Assembly: GCA_050288085.1 (NCBI GenBank)
Contig: JBNKDD010000001.1
Coordinates: 1 to 64,000, forward strand
Direction of reading: 5' to 3'
From: JBNKDD01 sp050288085
GTDB taxonomy: Bacteria; Chloroflexota; Anaerolineae; Aggregatilineales; UBA3940
Length of the DNA stretch: 64,000 nt
Below, one piece after another: positions 34,166 through 42,976 of this stretch. The notes below the pieces were generated by a model. It searched no databases, was not told the origin of the DNA, and worked only from the letters and a program-made list of their open reading frames with translations. How positions within the stretch are numbered: the stretch's first letter is position 1; each line of letters starts with the position of its first letter. The position numbers and the translations under genes are program-made.

Positions 34166-34231
34166 TTGTCAATGTTTTGTCAATATTATGTATACATTTT
34201 ACTATAGGAGGGGGTATTTGTCAAATTGTCA
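34166..34231. promoter_or_regulatory. TTGTCA direct-repeat cluster upstream of exporter 2
   Basis: On the plus strand TTGTCAA begins at 34166, 34177 and 34218, and TTGTCAT at 34226. The first pair is spaced 11 bases and the second 8. Two copies lie downstream of the -10 box and two overlap the -35, a layout fit for repressor or response-regulator binding. The rest of 34232-34507 shows no gene. Confidence 0.45.
34196..34224 (-). promoter_or_regulatory. Sigma-70 promoter for exporter 2
   Basis: On the minus strand TTGACA (34224-34219), a 17-base spacer and TAAAAT (34201-34196) match the housekeeping consensus closely. The start codon of the ATPase is 42 bases downstream of the -10 box. Confidence 0.8.
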
Positions 34232-34507
34232 TATAGTTTTCTGATAAATTAAATTGGACAAGTCTTGTACGGTTTTTGGGAGATCGCAAAGCTGGGAACT
34301 GGGAGAAAGTTTTTCATTTGTGCGGCAATATTGTTAGAAATTTCTTAAAGAATCCTCCGCAGTTGAAAACCGGCACGGCAACTGTATACTCAATCTACGT
34401 TCCTGGCATGCAACATTGCATAATCTATTGGTAGAGATGCTGGGAACTGCAACGAAGTACCAGGTTGTTGATGAAGCTATGCAGCAGCAACCAGAAAGTG
34501 ATGAGAT

Positions 34508-35173
34508 ATGAGTATCATGCAGAACACAAATGGCAATCACCGGCATATGTCGGTCCACGAGCGCGATAGCCAGCAATTTCATCCAGAACTGGTGACGGTT
34601 GAACGGGAAGAATTGATTGAAGACGCTGTGCGTCAGATCCTGGTCGCCGTTGGGGAAGATCCAGAGCGCGATGGGCTGCTCAAGACCCCAAATCGCGTTG
34701 CGCGGATGTATGATGAACTGCTTGAGGGCTATACGCAGGATCTGGAAACGGTCGTCAACGAGGCCATGTTCGAGGTCGAAAATCTCGATGCTGAAATGGT
34801 TGTCGTTTCTGATATTGAATACAATTCCCTGTGTGAACATCACATGCTGCCTTTTGTGGGCAAAGCTCACATTGCCTATATTCCTGGTGAGAAGGTGATC
34901 GGTTTGAGCAAAATCCCGCGCATTGTCGATATGTTTGCACACCGCTTACAAATCCAGGAACGTATGACTAATGAAATCGCCGACGCGATTGAAGAGGCAA
35001 TCGATGCTGTGGGTGTGATGGTGCTGATCGAAGGTCAGCATATGTGTGGTTCCCTGCGTGGTGTGAAGAAGCACGGCGTGAATATGGTCACTACTGCAAA
35101 GCGCGGCGCTTTTAAATCCGACCGCGATTTACAGAAAGAGTTCTACCAGATGATTGATCGGTCAGGTGGGTAG
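34508..35173 (+). CDS. folE: GTP cyclohydrolase I
   Basis: The 221-residue product has the catalytic zinc ligands Cys109 and His112 in [10 protein letters not shown] and Cys180 in HMCGSLRGV, along with [20 protein letters not shown]. It converts GTP to dihydroneopterin triphosphate, the first step of folate (and pterin) synthesis, as a homodecamer. The N-terminal 30 residues are an unconserved polar extension. folB and folK follow in the same direction, making a pterin-branch operon. Confidence 0.96.
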   Translation: MSIMQNTNGNHRHMSVHERDSQQFHPELVTVEREELIEDAVRQILVAVGEDPERDGLLKTPNRVARMYDELLEGYTQDLETVVNEAMFEVENLDAEMVVVSDIEYNSLCEHHMLPFVGKAHIAYIPGEKVIGLSKIPRIVDMFAHRLQIQERMTNEIADAIEEAIDAVGVMVLIEGQHMCGSLRGVKKHGVNMVTTAKRGAFKSDRDLQKEFYQMIDRSGG

Positions 35174-35220
35174 GCGACCCGTTTATAGATCGGTCCATTA
35201 CACCTGTGATCGAGGCATCA

Positions 35221-35586
35221 ATGGATAAGATTATCATCAGCGATTTACTGCTGCGTGGGTACATTGGGTTCCAGCCCTGGGAACGTGAAAAAAGGCAGGA
35301 TATCCTGATCAACCTGATTCTGTTCACAGATATGCGATTAGCGGGAAAAACGGATGATGTCAAAGATGCTCTCGATTACAAGCACATCACAAAAGCGATA
35401 ATCCGCCATGTCGAGGACGATTCCACACATCACGATCTTATCGAGTCTTTGGCAACAGCCATCGCCAAAATCTGTATAGAAAGTGGTGCGGAACGCTGCA
35501 TTGTCCGCGTTGAAAAGCCCGGAGCGCTGCGCTTTTCCCGGTCGGTTGGCGTTGAGATCGACCGCAGTCGAGTAGACTTCACTTGA
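35221..35586 (+). CDS. folB: Dihydroneopterin aldolase
   Basis: From the ATG at 35221 (after GATCGAGG) the product is 121 residues, normal FolB length. RGYIGFQPWEREKRQDILIN holds the conserved Glu/Gln substrate site, HHDLIESLATAIAKIC the helix, and VRVEKPGALR the catalytic Lys. It splits dihydroneopterin into hydroxymethyl-dihydropterin and glycolaldehyde. It follows folE by 47 bases and its end nearly meets the folK start. Confidence 0.94.
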   Translation: MDKIIISDLLLRGYIGFQPWEREKRQDILINLILFTDMRLAGKTDDVKDALDYKHITKAIIRHVEDDSTHHDLIESLATAIAKICIESGAERCIVRVEKPGALRFSRSVGVEIDRSRVDFT

Positions 35587-35591
35587 GTCCT

Positions 35592-36101
35592 ATGATACCG
35601 GTCTTTATCACGCTCGGCTCGAATCTGAATCCCGCCCAGAACCTCCCCTGGGCGGTGACTTTGCTGCAAGAACAGCTTGACTTAATCAGGGTGTCTCATG
35701 TTTATGAAAGTGCAGCACTAGGGCCGGATGGTCAATCCCTCGATCAACCAGGCTATCTCAATGCGGCTGTACTCGTTAATGTCCGAGATGACATCCAGCC
35801 AAAGCATTTCAAGCATCAGATGCTCCGCGCCATTGAATCCACCATTGGACGGGTTCGCACGGCTGACAAATATGCGGCTCGCCCTATCGATCTTGATATC
35901 GCCTTATATGGCGATCTTATCATCCCATCGCTCAACATCCCTGACCCCGAAATTTTTACCCGCGCCCATGTTGCCCTTCCCCTCGCCGATCTGGCACCTG
36001 AGCATCACCATCCTATTTCTGGTCAATCTCTGATCGACATCGCTGCGCGGTTTGAGCACCAACCGGGCATCATAAAAACCGATCTACAGCTGCTGCCGTA
36101 A
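35592..36101 (+). CDS. folK: Hydroxymethyl-dihydropterin pyrophosphokinase
   Basis: The ATG at 35592 is five bases after the folB stop; a TTG at 35583 would overlap it. The 169-residue product has VFITLGSNLNPAQNL at the N-terminus, ALGPDGQSLDQPGYLNAAVL and the signature RPIDLDIALYGDLII with the magnesium-binding Asp pair. It transfers pyrophosphate to hydroxymethyl-dihydropterin. folP (dihydropteroate synthase) is not in the window. Confidence 0.94.
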   Translation: MIPVFITLGSNLNPAQNLPWAVTLLQEQLDLIRVSHVYESAALGPDGQSLDQPGYLNAAVLVNVRDDIQPKHFKHQMLRAIESTIGRVRTADKYAARPIDLDIALYGDLIIPSLNIPDPEIFTRAHVALPLADLAPEHHHPISGQSLIDIAARFEHQPGIIKTDLQLLP

Positions 36102-36116
36102 ATACCTTCTCATGCA

Positions 36117-36941
36117 TCAGGCCCGATCATAGGATTCGAAAAGTTGTCCGAGGCCATCTAGCCCATGTGGATCGTAGATGAGTGTATGGAGCCTCATACC
36201 GACCGGGGTCTCAAATAAGTCACCCTCCACAATACTTGAATAGGGCTGTCCACCCAGGAGACGATTAACGTAGGTCAGGTACAAACGATCCAGTACATCG
36301 GCAGCTAGAAGCAGGTGTAGAATTCTGGGACCTGCTGCTGAATAGATAGTCTGGTAACCCAGATTTCTCATGTGCTGCACCATTTGATCGCCTGCCACAC
36401 TGTCTTTTCCGGCAACAATCACCTGTCCTGCCTTCGCTTCGATCTCTTTGACACGTTGTGGATCGGGATCAGCCGTAGTGAAGACAACCACCTTCCGCCC
36501 ACCCGCTGTCAACATCTCTGGAATAGGAAAATGTAGACTATGGCTAATAACGGCGATATCCGGTTGAGGTGGCAAATTCTGCGCCAATCGCCATTCTTTC
36601 AGATCAGCATAGTCAGGGTCGTCCACCCGAAGAATTTCCTGTGCTCTACCGTCAGCCCAGTCTCGCAAATAACGCCCGCTGCTGATGATTAAATCGGCCT
36701 GAGCCGCCAATTCCTGAAAAAGCCGCCAGTCGCGATTGTTGGCGATATTCTTGGGAACCATTAAGCCAGACCGGTTCGGATGGGAGATGGCTATACGGCC
36801 ATCCAAACTGGTCACAAAGTTGCCATACACATATGCCTTGCCGGAGGCTTGGCTGTATTGTCTAAGTTGATGGGCCAGATATGTGCCCCTGAGCGGCTGT
36901 TCTTGAGCAGGCTGCGGGTAGAGTTGCATAATGTTGTTCAT
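36117..36941 (-). CDS. RibD C-terminal-type (dihydrofolate-reductase-fold) reductase
   Basis: The ATG at 36941 has GGGAG eight bases upstream; the protein has 274 residues. After an N-terminal segment of about 35 residues, AYVYGNFVTSLDGRIAI opens a RibD_C fold. Later AADLIISSGRYLRDW, IYSAAGPRILHLLLAADVLD and YLTYVNRLLGG are visible. The deaminase domain of riboflavin RibD is absent. Lying tail-to-tail with folE-folB-folK, it could be the dihydrofolate reductase of this organism, as has been reported for some RibD-like proteins, or a riboflavin enzyme. No folA or thyA is seen nearby. Confidence 0.8.
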   Translation of the reverse strand: MNNIMQLYPQPAQEQPLRGTYLAHQLRQYSQASGKAYVYGNFVTSLDGRIAISHPNRSGLMVPKNIANNRDWRLFQELAAQADLIISSGRYLRDWADGRAQEILRVDDPDYADLKEWRLAQNLPPQPDIAVISHSLHFPIPEMLTAGGRKVVVFTTADPDPQRVKEIEAKAGQVIVAGKDSVAGDQMVQHMRNLGYQTIYSAAGPRILHLLLAADVLDRLYLTYVNRLLGGQPYSSIVEGDLFETPVGMRLHTLIYDPHGLDGLGQLFESYDRA

Positions 36942-37170
36942 CAATTTATCTCCCTATCACATAAAACCTTGATCGCTAGTTGGAACCGTTCATATGGTAC
37001 TCATCAGAATGGCTGGTATCCAGCCCACCATTTCGCTGACTGACTGCGGCGAGTTGCACGCAGTTTTCGAACATATATACTGAAAGTCTGGATTGGCTTC
37101 TTTTTTCTTATCAAACTTTCTCTCACAACGCTGCACTTCATCGTGCTCTCTAGTACAAGGAGCAATAATA

Positions 37171-39177
37171 ATGAAAAGATGTAGCCTTATGTTAACAGCA
37201 TGCTGTTTGTTGTTGCTTGCGTTGATTGCCTGCGGGGCGAATAGTGATGCTCCCACCGAGGCGGTAGTTGAAACCACCACGGTTGAAGACGCCACTGAAG
37301 TTCCTACGCTGGAACCAACACCAATTCCCCCAAAACCTATACCGGAACCAACCCAGGGGCCAGCCTATGAAGGGCCGGTACCTGAAGGTGCACGGGCCCG
37401 AATCGGTCGGGGCGTTGCCGCCTCAATGGCACTCTCACCCAATGGTGAGTTCTTAGCCGTTGGATCTTCGATTGGCGTTTATTTATATCGAACTGATTTC
37501 ATGGTATCCGAATGGTTCACTCCGGTGATCTCACCTGTTGTAGGCACTGTTTTCAGCCCGGACGGTTCGAAGATAGCCGCTCTGACCGGTTCATACATCT
37601 ACATTCTAGACACGGCAACCGGTGAGTTGGCTGGCGAGCGAATTTCATTTGCCAGTGTGGACGGTGTTGCGGTCTTTAGCCCTGATGGTACGCAATTGGT
37701 GACAGCCGTTAATCAAACTATCAGATTGTGGGATCTGGCAACCGGCGAAATAGCCGCCCAGTTGGAAGGACATTCTAAGAGTGTACTATCCCTGGCCTGG
37801 ACACCCGACGGCAGCCAGCTTGTCAGTGGATCAACGGGAGAAGATGGCGAAACCGGCGAGATTATCGTCTGGGATCCGGTTTCTGGCGAGATTGTGCGCC
37901 AGTTTGGCACAGAGCATTCGCGGGCGGTTACGGCGCTTGTTTTTAACTCGGACGGTTCCAGGCTGCTGTCCGATGCCGCAAAAGAGGCAATCATCTGGGA
38001 TTTTGCCTCCGGTATACCAGAGAACATTATCGAATCGACTCACTTTGCCAGCGCGGCCTGGTCACCGGATGATGCACTGATCGCCTTCGGTCTGAACCAG
38101 GGAAGAACGGCAGTATATGACGCCGCCAGCGCCGCTGAAAAGTATCAGGCTGAAGACCAGCGGATAACGATCCTTGATGTTGCCTTCTCGCCGGATAGCA
38201 GCCTGCTTTACACACTGGACTCAGACGGCACCATCTACCAACGCGATGCCGCCACCGGTCAGATGCAACGAGCCATCGAAGGTTTTACTGGGAGATTGGG
38301 CACAGGTGCCTGGTCGCCTGATGGCGCGACGATCTGGGCCGGGATGAGCGGCGAGCAGATCGTCCAGTGGGATGTGGAGACTTTTGACCTGCTGCATTTA
38401 TATGGAGATTTTGGTAGCGGCGGTTTGACAGGCTTCACCGTTGGGGCTATTGCCTACAATCCTGATGCCAGCCTGATAGCTGTGGGTTGTCCGGATGGAC
38501 GTATCCAGCTCTACGACCCGGCAGCAGACGAGGTGATCGCTGCTTTTGGCGACCGGGAAACCGGGCACACCAGCGGCATTATCAGCTTGGACTGGTCACC
38601 TGACGGCACTCAGATTGTCACCGGGGCATTTGATAATGCCGTTATCGTCTGGGATGTTGAAGGGCAGATGCCGCTGGGGCGTTTCGATACCTTCTCAGAA
38701 AGAGGGTATGGTGATGTCCTGTTTACACCCGATGGAAGCGCCCTCGTGGTGGGTGGTTTTGATGATTTTATCTACATTCTCGATCCGGGCAGCGGGGCAG
38801 TTTTAAGTCAGTGGAACCCGGAACTGGGTGATCAGAGTGACCTGGATTGGAACCCGAATGATCCGAACCAGTTCGTGGCAGCCAGTATGGATGTTGTCAT
38901 CTGGGACTACACCACCGGTGAACCGGTGCTGGTCATGGAAGATGCCGACGGGTTCGACTTCCCTTATTCGGCTGCATTTAGCCCGGATGGCTCGATAATC
39001 GTTGGCGGTGGCTCTCAAGGGGACGTGGCAATCTGGGATGCTGCGACAGGGGCTGTGCTCGTAGCTTATGAAATGCCACATACCGACTCCGTCAGCGAGG
39101 TAGTTTTCAACCCGGATGGTACTACCTTTGCCACTATTTCTTATGATGGCACCATTGTGATCTGGGATGTTCCATAA
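37171..39177 (+). CDS. WD40-repeat lipoprotein
   Basis: The ATG at 37171 follows AAGGAG. A lipoprotein signal (LALIAC, Cys21) and a Thr/Pro/Glu linker (about 25-75) precede some 12-14 WD40-type blades (about 90-668). The repeats show FSPDGSKIA, WTPDGSQLVSGS, WSPDGTQIVTG and final IVIWDV-like strands. This suggests a surface-anchored pair of beta-propellers for protein or polymer binding. No enzyme motif is present. A strong terminator follows the stop. Function is unknown beyond scaffolding. Confidence 0.9.
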   Translation: MKRCSLMLTACCLLLLALIACGANSDAPTEAVVETTTVEDATEVPTLEPTPIPPKPIPEPTQGPAYEGPVPEGARARIGRGVAASMALSPNGEFLAVGSSIGVYLYRTDFMVSEWFTPVISPVVGTVFSPDGSKIAALTGSYIYILDTATGELAGERISFASVDGVAVFSPDGTQLVTAVNQTIRLWDLATGEIAAQLEGHSKSVLSLAWTPDGSQLVSGSTGEDGETGEIIVWDPVSGEIVRQFGTEHSRAVTALVFNSDGSRLLSDAAKEAIIWDFASGIPENIIESTHFASAAWSPDDALIAFGLNQGRTAVYDAASAAEKYQAEDQRITILDVAFSPDSSLLYTLDSDGTIYQRDAATGQMQRAIEGFTGRLGTGAWSPDGATIWAGMSGEQIVQWDVETFDLLHLYGDFGSGGLTGFTVGAIAYNPDASLIAVGCPDGRIQLYDPAADEVIAAFGDRETGHTSGIISLDWSPDGTQIVTGAFDNAVIVWDVEGQMPLGRFDTFSERGYGDVLFTPDGSALVVGGFDDFIYILDPGSGAVLSQWNPELGDQSDLDWNPNDPNQFVAASMDVVIWDYTTGEPVLVMEDADGFDFPYSAAFSPDGSIIVGGGSQGDVAIWDAATGAVLVAYEMPHTDSVSEVVFNPDGTTFATISYDGTIVIWDVP

Positions 39178-39206
39178 CTACCCATCCCCTTTTTGAACGG
39201 TAAAAC

Positions 39207-39240
39207 AAAACTGCTCGACAATAGCGTCGAGCAGTTTTTT
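39207..39240. terminator. Strong terminator after the WD40 gene
   Basis: AAAACTGCTCGAC pairs with GTCGAGCAGTTTT around AATAGC, and TTTTTT ends the structure at 39240. The symmetric A and T runs make it bidirectional; it also lies just after the minus-strand tRNA-Ser 3' end. Confidence 0.93.
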
Positions 39241-39243
39241 AGG

Positions 39244-39330
39244 CGGAGAGGGTGGGATTCGAACCCACGGTGACGCAAGCGCCACAACGGTTTTCGAGAC
39301 CGCCCCAATCGTCCACTCTGGCACCTCTCC
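39244..39330 (-). tRNA. tRNA-Ser (anticodon CGA)
   Basis: The minus-strand sequence folds into a class II tRNA of 87 bases. Acceptor GGAGAGG pairs with CCTCTCC, and the T arm is GTGGG-TTCGAAT-CCCAC. The anticodon loop is CTCGAAA with anticodon CGA, and the extended variable arm is typical of serine tRNAs. The discriminator is G and CCA is not encoded. It reads UCG codons. It lies downstream of tadA on the same strand. Confidence 0.95.
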
Positions 39331-39446
39331 GGGTTCGGGGCATATTGTTCAATATGTCTATCTATTACCCCCCAATCCTTGCTTCGCTCGGATTTGCCCC
39401 CTTGCAAGGGGGGCGGATGCAGCCTGTTGGCTGCACGAGGGGTGTT

Positions 39447-39899
39447 CTAAGCCCGCAAATTCTTAAAAAAATCCTGAAGCTGCTGGCGGGCCTCTTCAGC
39501 CAGCACACCCCGTGTCACCTGGACACGGTGGTTCAGACGTTCGTGGTTAAGCAAGTCCATCACCGATCCACCAGCTCCTGCCTTTGGATCGTCGGTGGCC
39601 CATACCAGATGTGGCAAACGGGCCTGCACCATTGCTCCGGCACACATCGAACACGGTTCGAGCGTACAGTAGAGCGTCACACCGATCAGACGCCATCCGC
39701 CAAGCGTTCGGGCTGCTTCACGCAAGGCGAATATTTCGGCGTGGGCGGTTGGATCGTGGTCGTGTTCCTTGCGATTATATCCTCGTCCGACAATCATACC
39801 GTCACGGACGGCAACCGCTCCGACCGGAATATCACCTAATGCAGCAGCTTTGGCGGCTTCTGCCAGTGCCTCCTGCATCCAGATAATATGCTCATCCAC
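39447..39899 (-). CDS. tadA: tRNA-specific adenosine deaminase, leaderless start
   Basis: The frame is open to 39935, but a TTGACC-N17-TATAAT promoter lies inside that extension and ends seven bases before the GTG at 39899, so I take this GTG as the start of a leaderless message. The 150-residue enzyme has the deaminase motifs TAHAEI (zinc His and catalytic Glu) and TLEPCSMCAGA (two zinc Cys). TadA converts A34 of tRNA-Arg(ACG) to inosine. The C-terminal helix ends in FFKNLRA. Confidence 0.93.
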   Translation of the reverse strand: MDEHIIWMQEALAEAAKAAALGDIPVGAVAVRDGMIVGRGYNRKEHDHDPTAHAEIFALREAARTLGGWRLIGVTLYCTLEPCSMCAGAMVQARLPHLVWATDDPKAGAGGSVMDLLNHERLNHRVQVTRGVLAEEARQQLQDFFKNLRA

Positions 39900-39906
39900 G
39901 CGGCGA

Positions 39907-39935
39907 ATTATAGCAAACCGGCGGTAGGCGGTCAA
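39907..39935 (-). promoter_or_regulatory. Promoter for a leaderless tadA mRNA
   Basis: On the minus strand TTGACC (39935-39930), 17 bases and TATAAT (39912-39907) form a near-consensus promoter. The normal start distance of six to seven bases places +1 at the GTG start codon (39899). Confidence 0.8.
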
Positions 39936-39950
39936 TGTAGGTTTGACCGT

Positions 39951-41858
39951 TTAGCCTGCCCACTGATCGTACCACATCTCGAAAGTTAGCAGCGTCCACA
40001 GGTGCTTTCGTGCATCGTAGCGGTGGGCAAGGTGATCGCTGAGCAATGTCTGCACCGCCTCTGCCTCGAAGAATCCTTCGCGCCGGAGTTTGTCCGGGTG
40101 CAGCATGTCCTGGGCCATATCAAGCAGCGGGCCGGTCAGCCACTTGGCAACCGGTATGTTGAAGCCCTTTTTGCCACGTCTCCATATTCTGGAGGGTAAG
40201 ATGTCCTCGATTGCCCGGCGCAGTAAATGCTTGGTGGTCAGGCCGTGTAGTTTATAGCGATGCGGTAACCTGGCAACAAAGTCGAGCATCACCTGGTTGA
40301 GCAGCGGTACTCTGACTTCTAATGAGGTTGACATGCTGGCCCGGTCAACTTTGGGCAAGATGTCGCCCTCCATGTACATCTTCTTATCGAGGTACAAGAC
40401 GCGGTTTAAGGTATCATCGGCTTGGCAGTTTGCCATTTTATCCGTGACCAGCGCGAAGGTTTCGGCCTCGGTACGGCGCAGGTGAGGTTGTAGAACCCGG
40501 TGTTTCTCGGCGGTCGTATAGGCTCCGAGCCACTGCTGGTGACGTACTTCTAAAGGCTTATCTGCGCCGCTAACAAAGCGCTTGACCTTAAAATCGAAGC
40601 TGATGTTATTAAACGAGGTTGGCATCGCCCCAGCAATGGCTGGGATGACTTGCTGTCTGAGTGGGCGTGGGACGATCCGCTCGTAGTAACTTTCCATCAG
40701 GCGATGGGCCTGCAAGGTGCTGTAGCCTGCAAACATCTCGTCGCCGCCATCACCGCCTAACGCTACCTTGACGTGTTCCTGCACGAATTGCGAGAGCAGC
40801 GTTGTTGGGATAATGGAGGAGTCGGCCAGTGGCTCATCCATGAAGCTAGCAATGGTCGGGATCAGGTTGAGTAAATCCTGGGGGGTGATGCGGCGCTCAT
40901 GATGGTTAGTCCCCAGGTGTTCGGCCACGAGGGTGGCATAGGTGGATTCATCAAATGACGGATCGTCCATCCCAATTGAGAAGCTCTGAACATTGCCTGG
41001 TGAAACCTGCGCCATCATTGCTGCGACGGCGCTGGAGTCGATACCACCGCTCAACAGTACACCGATAGGCACATCGGCGATCATCTCCATCTCGACCGCT
41101 TCAAGCAGTACCGATTTGAGTTCAGACAGGTAATCGGCCTCAGTGCGGGTAGCACTGCCGTTTGAAGATGATTCGCTCAGAGAGAGGTCAATATCCCAAT
41201 AGCGCTCGACAGTTAATTGACCATCTTTTAGCAGCAGGAAGTGTCCCGGCTGGAGCTTATAAATCCCCTCGAAGATCGAGAGCGGGGTAGGAACATATTC
41301 AAAGGATAGGTAGGCGTCTAATGCCGCCGGATCGATCCGCCTGGAAATACCCGGAAAAGCCAGAATGGCCTTGAGTTCCGAACCAAAAACAAATGCTTCA
41401 TTTATCTGGGTGTAATACAGGGGTTTGATCCCGGTGCGATCACGGGCAATGAACAGCCGCTTTTCGCGGTCATCCCACAGGGCAAAGGTGAACATCCCAT
41501 TCAGACGATTGAGTACATCAACACCCCATTGTTCATAGCCATGAACGATTGTTTCAGTATCGCCGTTGGTTTCAAAGTGATGCCCGGCTTTTAACAGCTC
41601 GTCGCGTAGGGTGAGATAATTGTAGATCTCACCGTTGAATACAATGCCAATCGTGCGATCTTCATTGTAGATTGGCTGGTCACCTCCCACCAGGTCAATG
41701 ATGCTCAGACGGCGCGAACCCAGCCCGACCGGGCCATTAAGGTATAGCCCCTCTGCATCCGGTCCCCGGTGGCGAATGGTATCGCACATTGAAGAGAGAA
41801 GTTGCCTATCCGCCGGGCGCTGCCGGTCCGTATGAACAAAGCCACAAATACCGCACAT
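39951..41858 (-). CDS. asnB: Asparagine synthetase, glutamine-hydrolysing
   Basis: This 635-residue protein begins MCGICGFVH, with Cys2 as the amidotransferase nucleophile. RHRGPDAEG, LGSRRLSIIDL and VFNGEIYNYL belong to the glutaminase domain (about 1-190). The synthetase domain has the PP-loop LLSGGIDSSAVA (about 265-276) and a later ALGGDGGDEMFAGY. It makes asparagine or amidates another substrate. Length and the AsnB/exopolysaccharide-type C-terminus, and the downstream-to-upstream neighbour (a GT2 glycosyltransferase 11 bases away), leave open a role in surface polymer decoration. Confidence 0.93.
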   Translation of the reverse strand: MCGICGFVHTDRQRPADRQLLSSMCDTIRHRGPDAEGLYLNGPVGLGSRRLSIIDLVGGDQPIYNEDRTIGIVFNGEIYNYLTLRDELLKAGHHFETNGDTETIVHGYEQWGVDVLNRLNGMFTFALWDDREKRLFIARDRTGIKPLYYTQINEAFVFGSELKAILAFPGISRRIDPAALDAYLSFEYVPTPLSIFEGIYKLQPGHFLLLKDGQLTVERYWDIDLSLSESSSNGSATRTEADYLSELKSVLLEAVEMEMIADVPIGVLLSGGIDSSAVAAMMAQVSPGNVQSFSIGMDDPSFDESTYATLVAEHLGTNHHERRITPQDLLNLIPTIASFMDEPLADSSIIPTTLLSQFVQEHVKVALGGDGGDEMFAGYSTLQAHRLMESYYERIVPRPLRQQVIPAIAGAMPTSFNNISFDFKVKRFVSGADKPLEVRHQQWLGAYTTAEKHRVLQPHLRRTEAETFALVTDKMANCQADDTLNRVLYLDKKMYMEGDILPKVDRASMSTSLEVRVPLLNQVMLDFVARLPHRYKLHGLTTKHLLRRAIEDILPSRIWRRGKKGFNIPVAKWLTGPLLDMAQDMLHPDKLRREGFFEAEAVQTLLSDHLAHRYDARKHLWTLLTFEMWYDQWAG

Positions 41859-41869
41859 AAGACCCCTAT

Positions 41870-42874
41870 CTACTTATCCTCAGATTTGCCGCGTACCACG
41901 CGTCGCACCACGTAAATTGTCTTGCCCTGTGATTCGTAGTAGGTTCTTACCAGCAGTTCGGCGACCAATCCCATCAATATGGACTGGATACCCACAACAA
42001 AAAACATTGAAGCCATCTGTGGAAGCGGGGTCTGGATCAGGAAAATGCCGCGGATCCATTTGTTGAGGAAGGCGATCAACAGGGTGAGCGCGCTCAATAC
42101 GATCAGGAAAATACCTACCCCACCGAACAGATACATTGGCTTGGAATGATAACTTAACAAAAAGCGAAGCGTGATCAGGTCCATGATGACCTTGAAGGTC
42201 CGCTCCAGGCCATAACTGCTCTGTCCGTGGATGCGTGGACGGTGGTCTACTTTGACTTCGGTGATCCGGGCTCCAGCTGCCTCGGCATAAACTGGGATGA
42301 ACCGGTGCATCTCACCATACAGTTGAATCTGATCGACGACCTCGCGACGATAAGCTTTCAGCGAGCAACCGTAGTCGTGCAGCCGGACGCCCGTTATCCA
42401 GGAGATCAGCCGGTTGGCGATCATCGACGGCACTCGCCGGGTCAAGAACTTATCATGGCGGTCATAACGCCACCCGCTGACCACGTCATAGCCTTCATTT
42501 AATTTATCGAGCAGCATCCCGATATCTGCCGGAACGTTCTGGCGGTCGGCGTCCATCAAGACAACAACTAACCCTGTCGAGTGATCGAGGCCAGCCGACA
42601 TCGCTGCCGTCTGGCCGAAGTTGCGGCGTAGATCGACAAAGGTCACAGTGTCGGGATGTGAGTCGGCTATTTCAAGCAGCTTGCCTACGCTGTTGTCGCG
42701 GCTGCCATCGTTGACATAGACGATTTCGTAGCGGATATTGAGGGCATCCAGGGCGGTATCTAACTCTTCCTGGAGCAGCTCAAGATTATCTTCTTCATTG
42801 TAAACAGGAATCACAACCGATAAATCAATCGGTTCAGATGATGTTTGTTCGATTTGGGTCTGATGGATTGCCAT
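41870..42874 (-). CDS. GT2 polyprenyl-phosphate glycosyltransferase with two TM helices
   Basis: The ATG at 42874 with AGGGA upstream is preferred over a TTG at 42886. The 334-residue protein has a GT-A domain: DLSVVIPVYNEEDN, YVNDGSRDNS, the metal motif DADRQ, and HDYGCSLKAYRREV. Two C-terminal membrane helices (about 235-260 and 275-305) follow, as in the DPM1/GtrB/ArnC group. It probably moves a sugar to undecaprenyl phosphate for cell-envelope polymers. It is the first gene of a two-gene unit with asnB. Confidence 0.92.
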   Translation of the reverse strand: MAIHQTQIEQTSSEPIDLSVVIPVYNEEDNLELLQEELDTALDALNIRYEIVYVNDGSRDNSVGKLLEIADSHPDTVTFVDLRRNFGQTAAMSAGLDHSTGLVVVLMDADRQNVPADIGMLLDKLNEGYDVVSGWRYDRHDKFLTRRVPSMIANRLISWITGVRLHDYGCSLKAYRREVVDQIQLYGEMHRFIPVYAEAAGARITEVKVDHRPRIHGQSSYGLERTFKVIMDLITLRFLLSYHSKPMYLFGGVGIFLIVLSALTLLIAFLNKWIRGIFLIQTPLPQMASMFFVVGIQSILMGLVAELLVRTYYESQGKTIYVVRRVVRGKSEDK

Positions 42875-42919
42875 AGCTTCCCTCAAGGTGGATTAACGAG
42901 GGAAAAGATAACATAAAGA

Positions 42920-42951
42920 TCGGCTTCTGGCGAAAGAGTACCAGAAGCCGA
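42920..42951. terminator. Hairpin between SWIM gene and glycosyltransferase
   Basis: TCGGCTTCTGG (42920-42930) pairs perfectly with CCAGAAGCCGA (42941-42951) around a 10-base loop. It lies 25 bases after the stop of the minus-strand SWIM protein gene; T-richness is weak, so it is a likely but not certain terminator. Confidence 0.65.
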
Positions 42952-42976
42952 CCTATACATTAGCGATATTTGGTTT

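Noticed and set aside
39252..39839. A 195-codon plus-strand frame across tRNA-Ser and tadA
   Set aside because: It is antisense to the tRNA and to a well-supported tadA, and the translated product has no family features.
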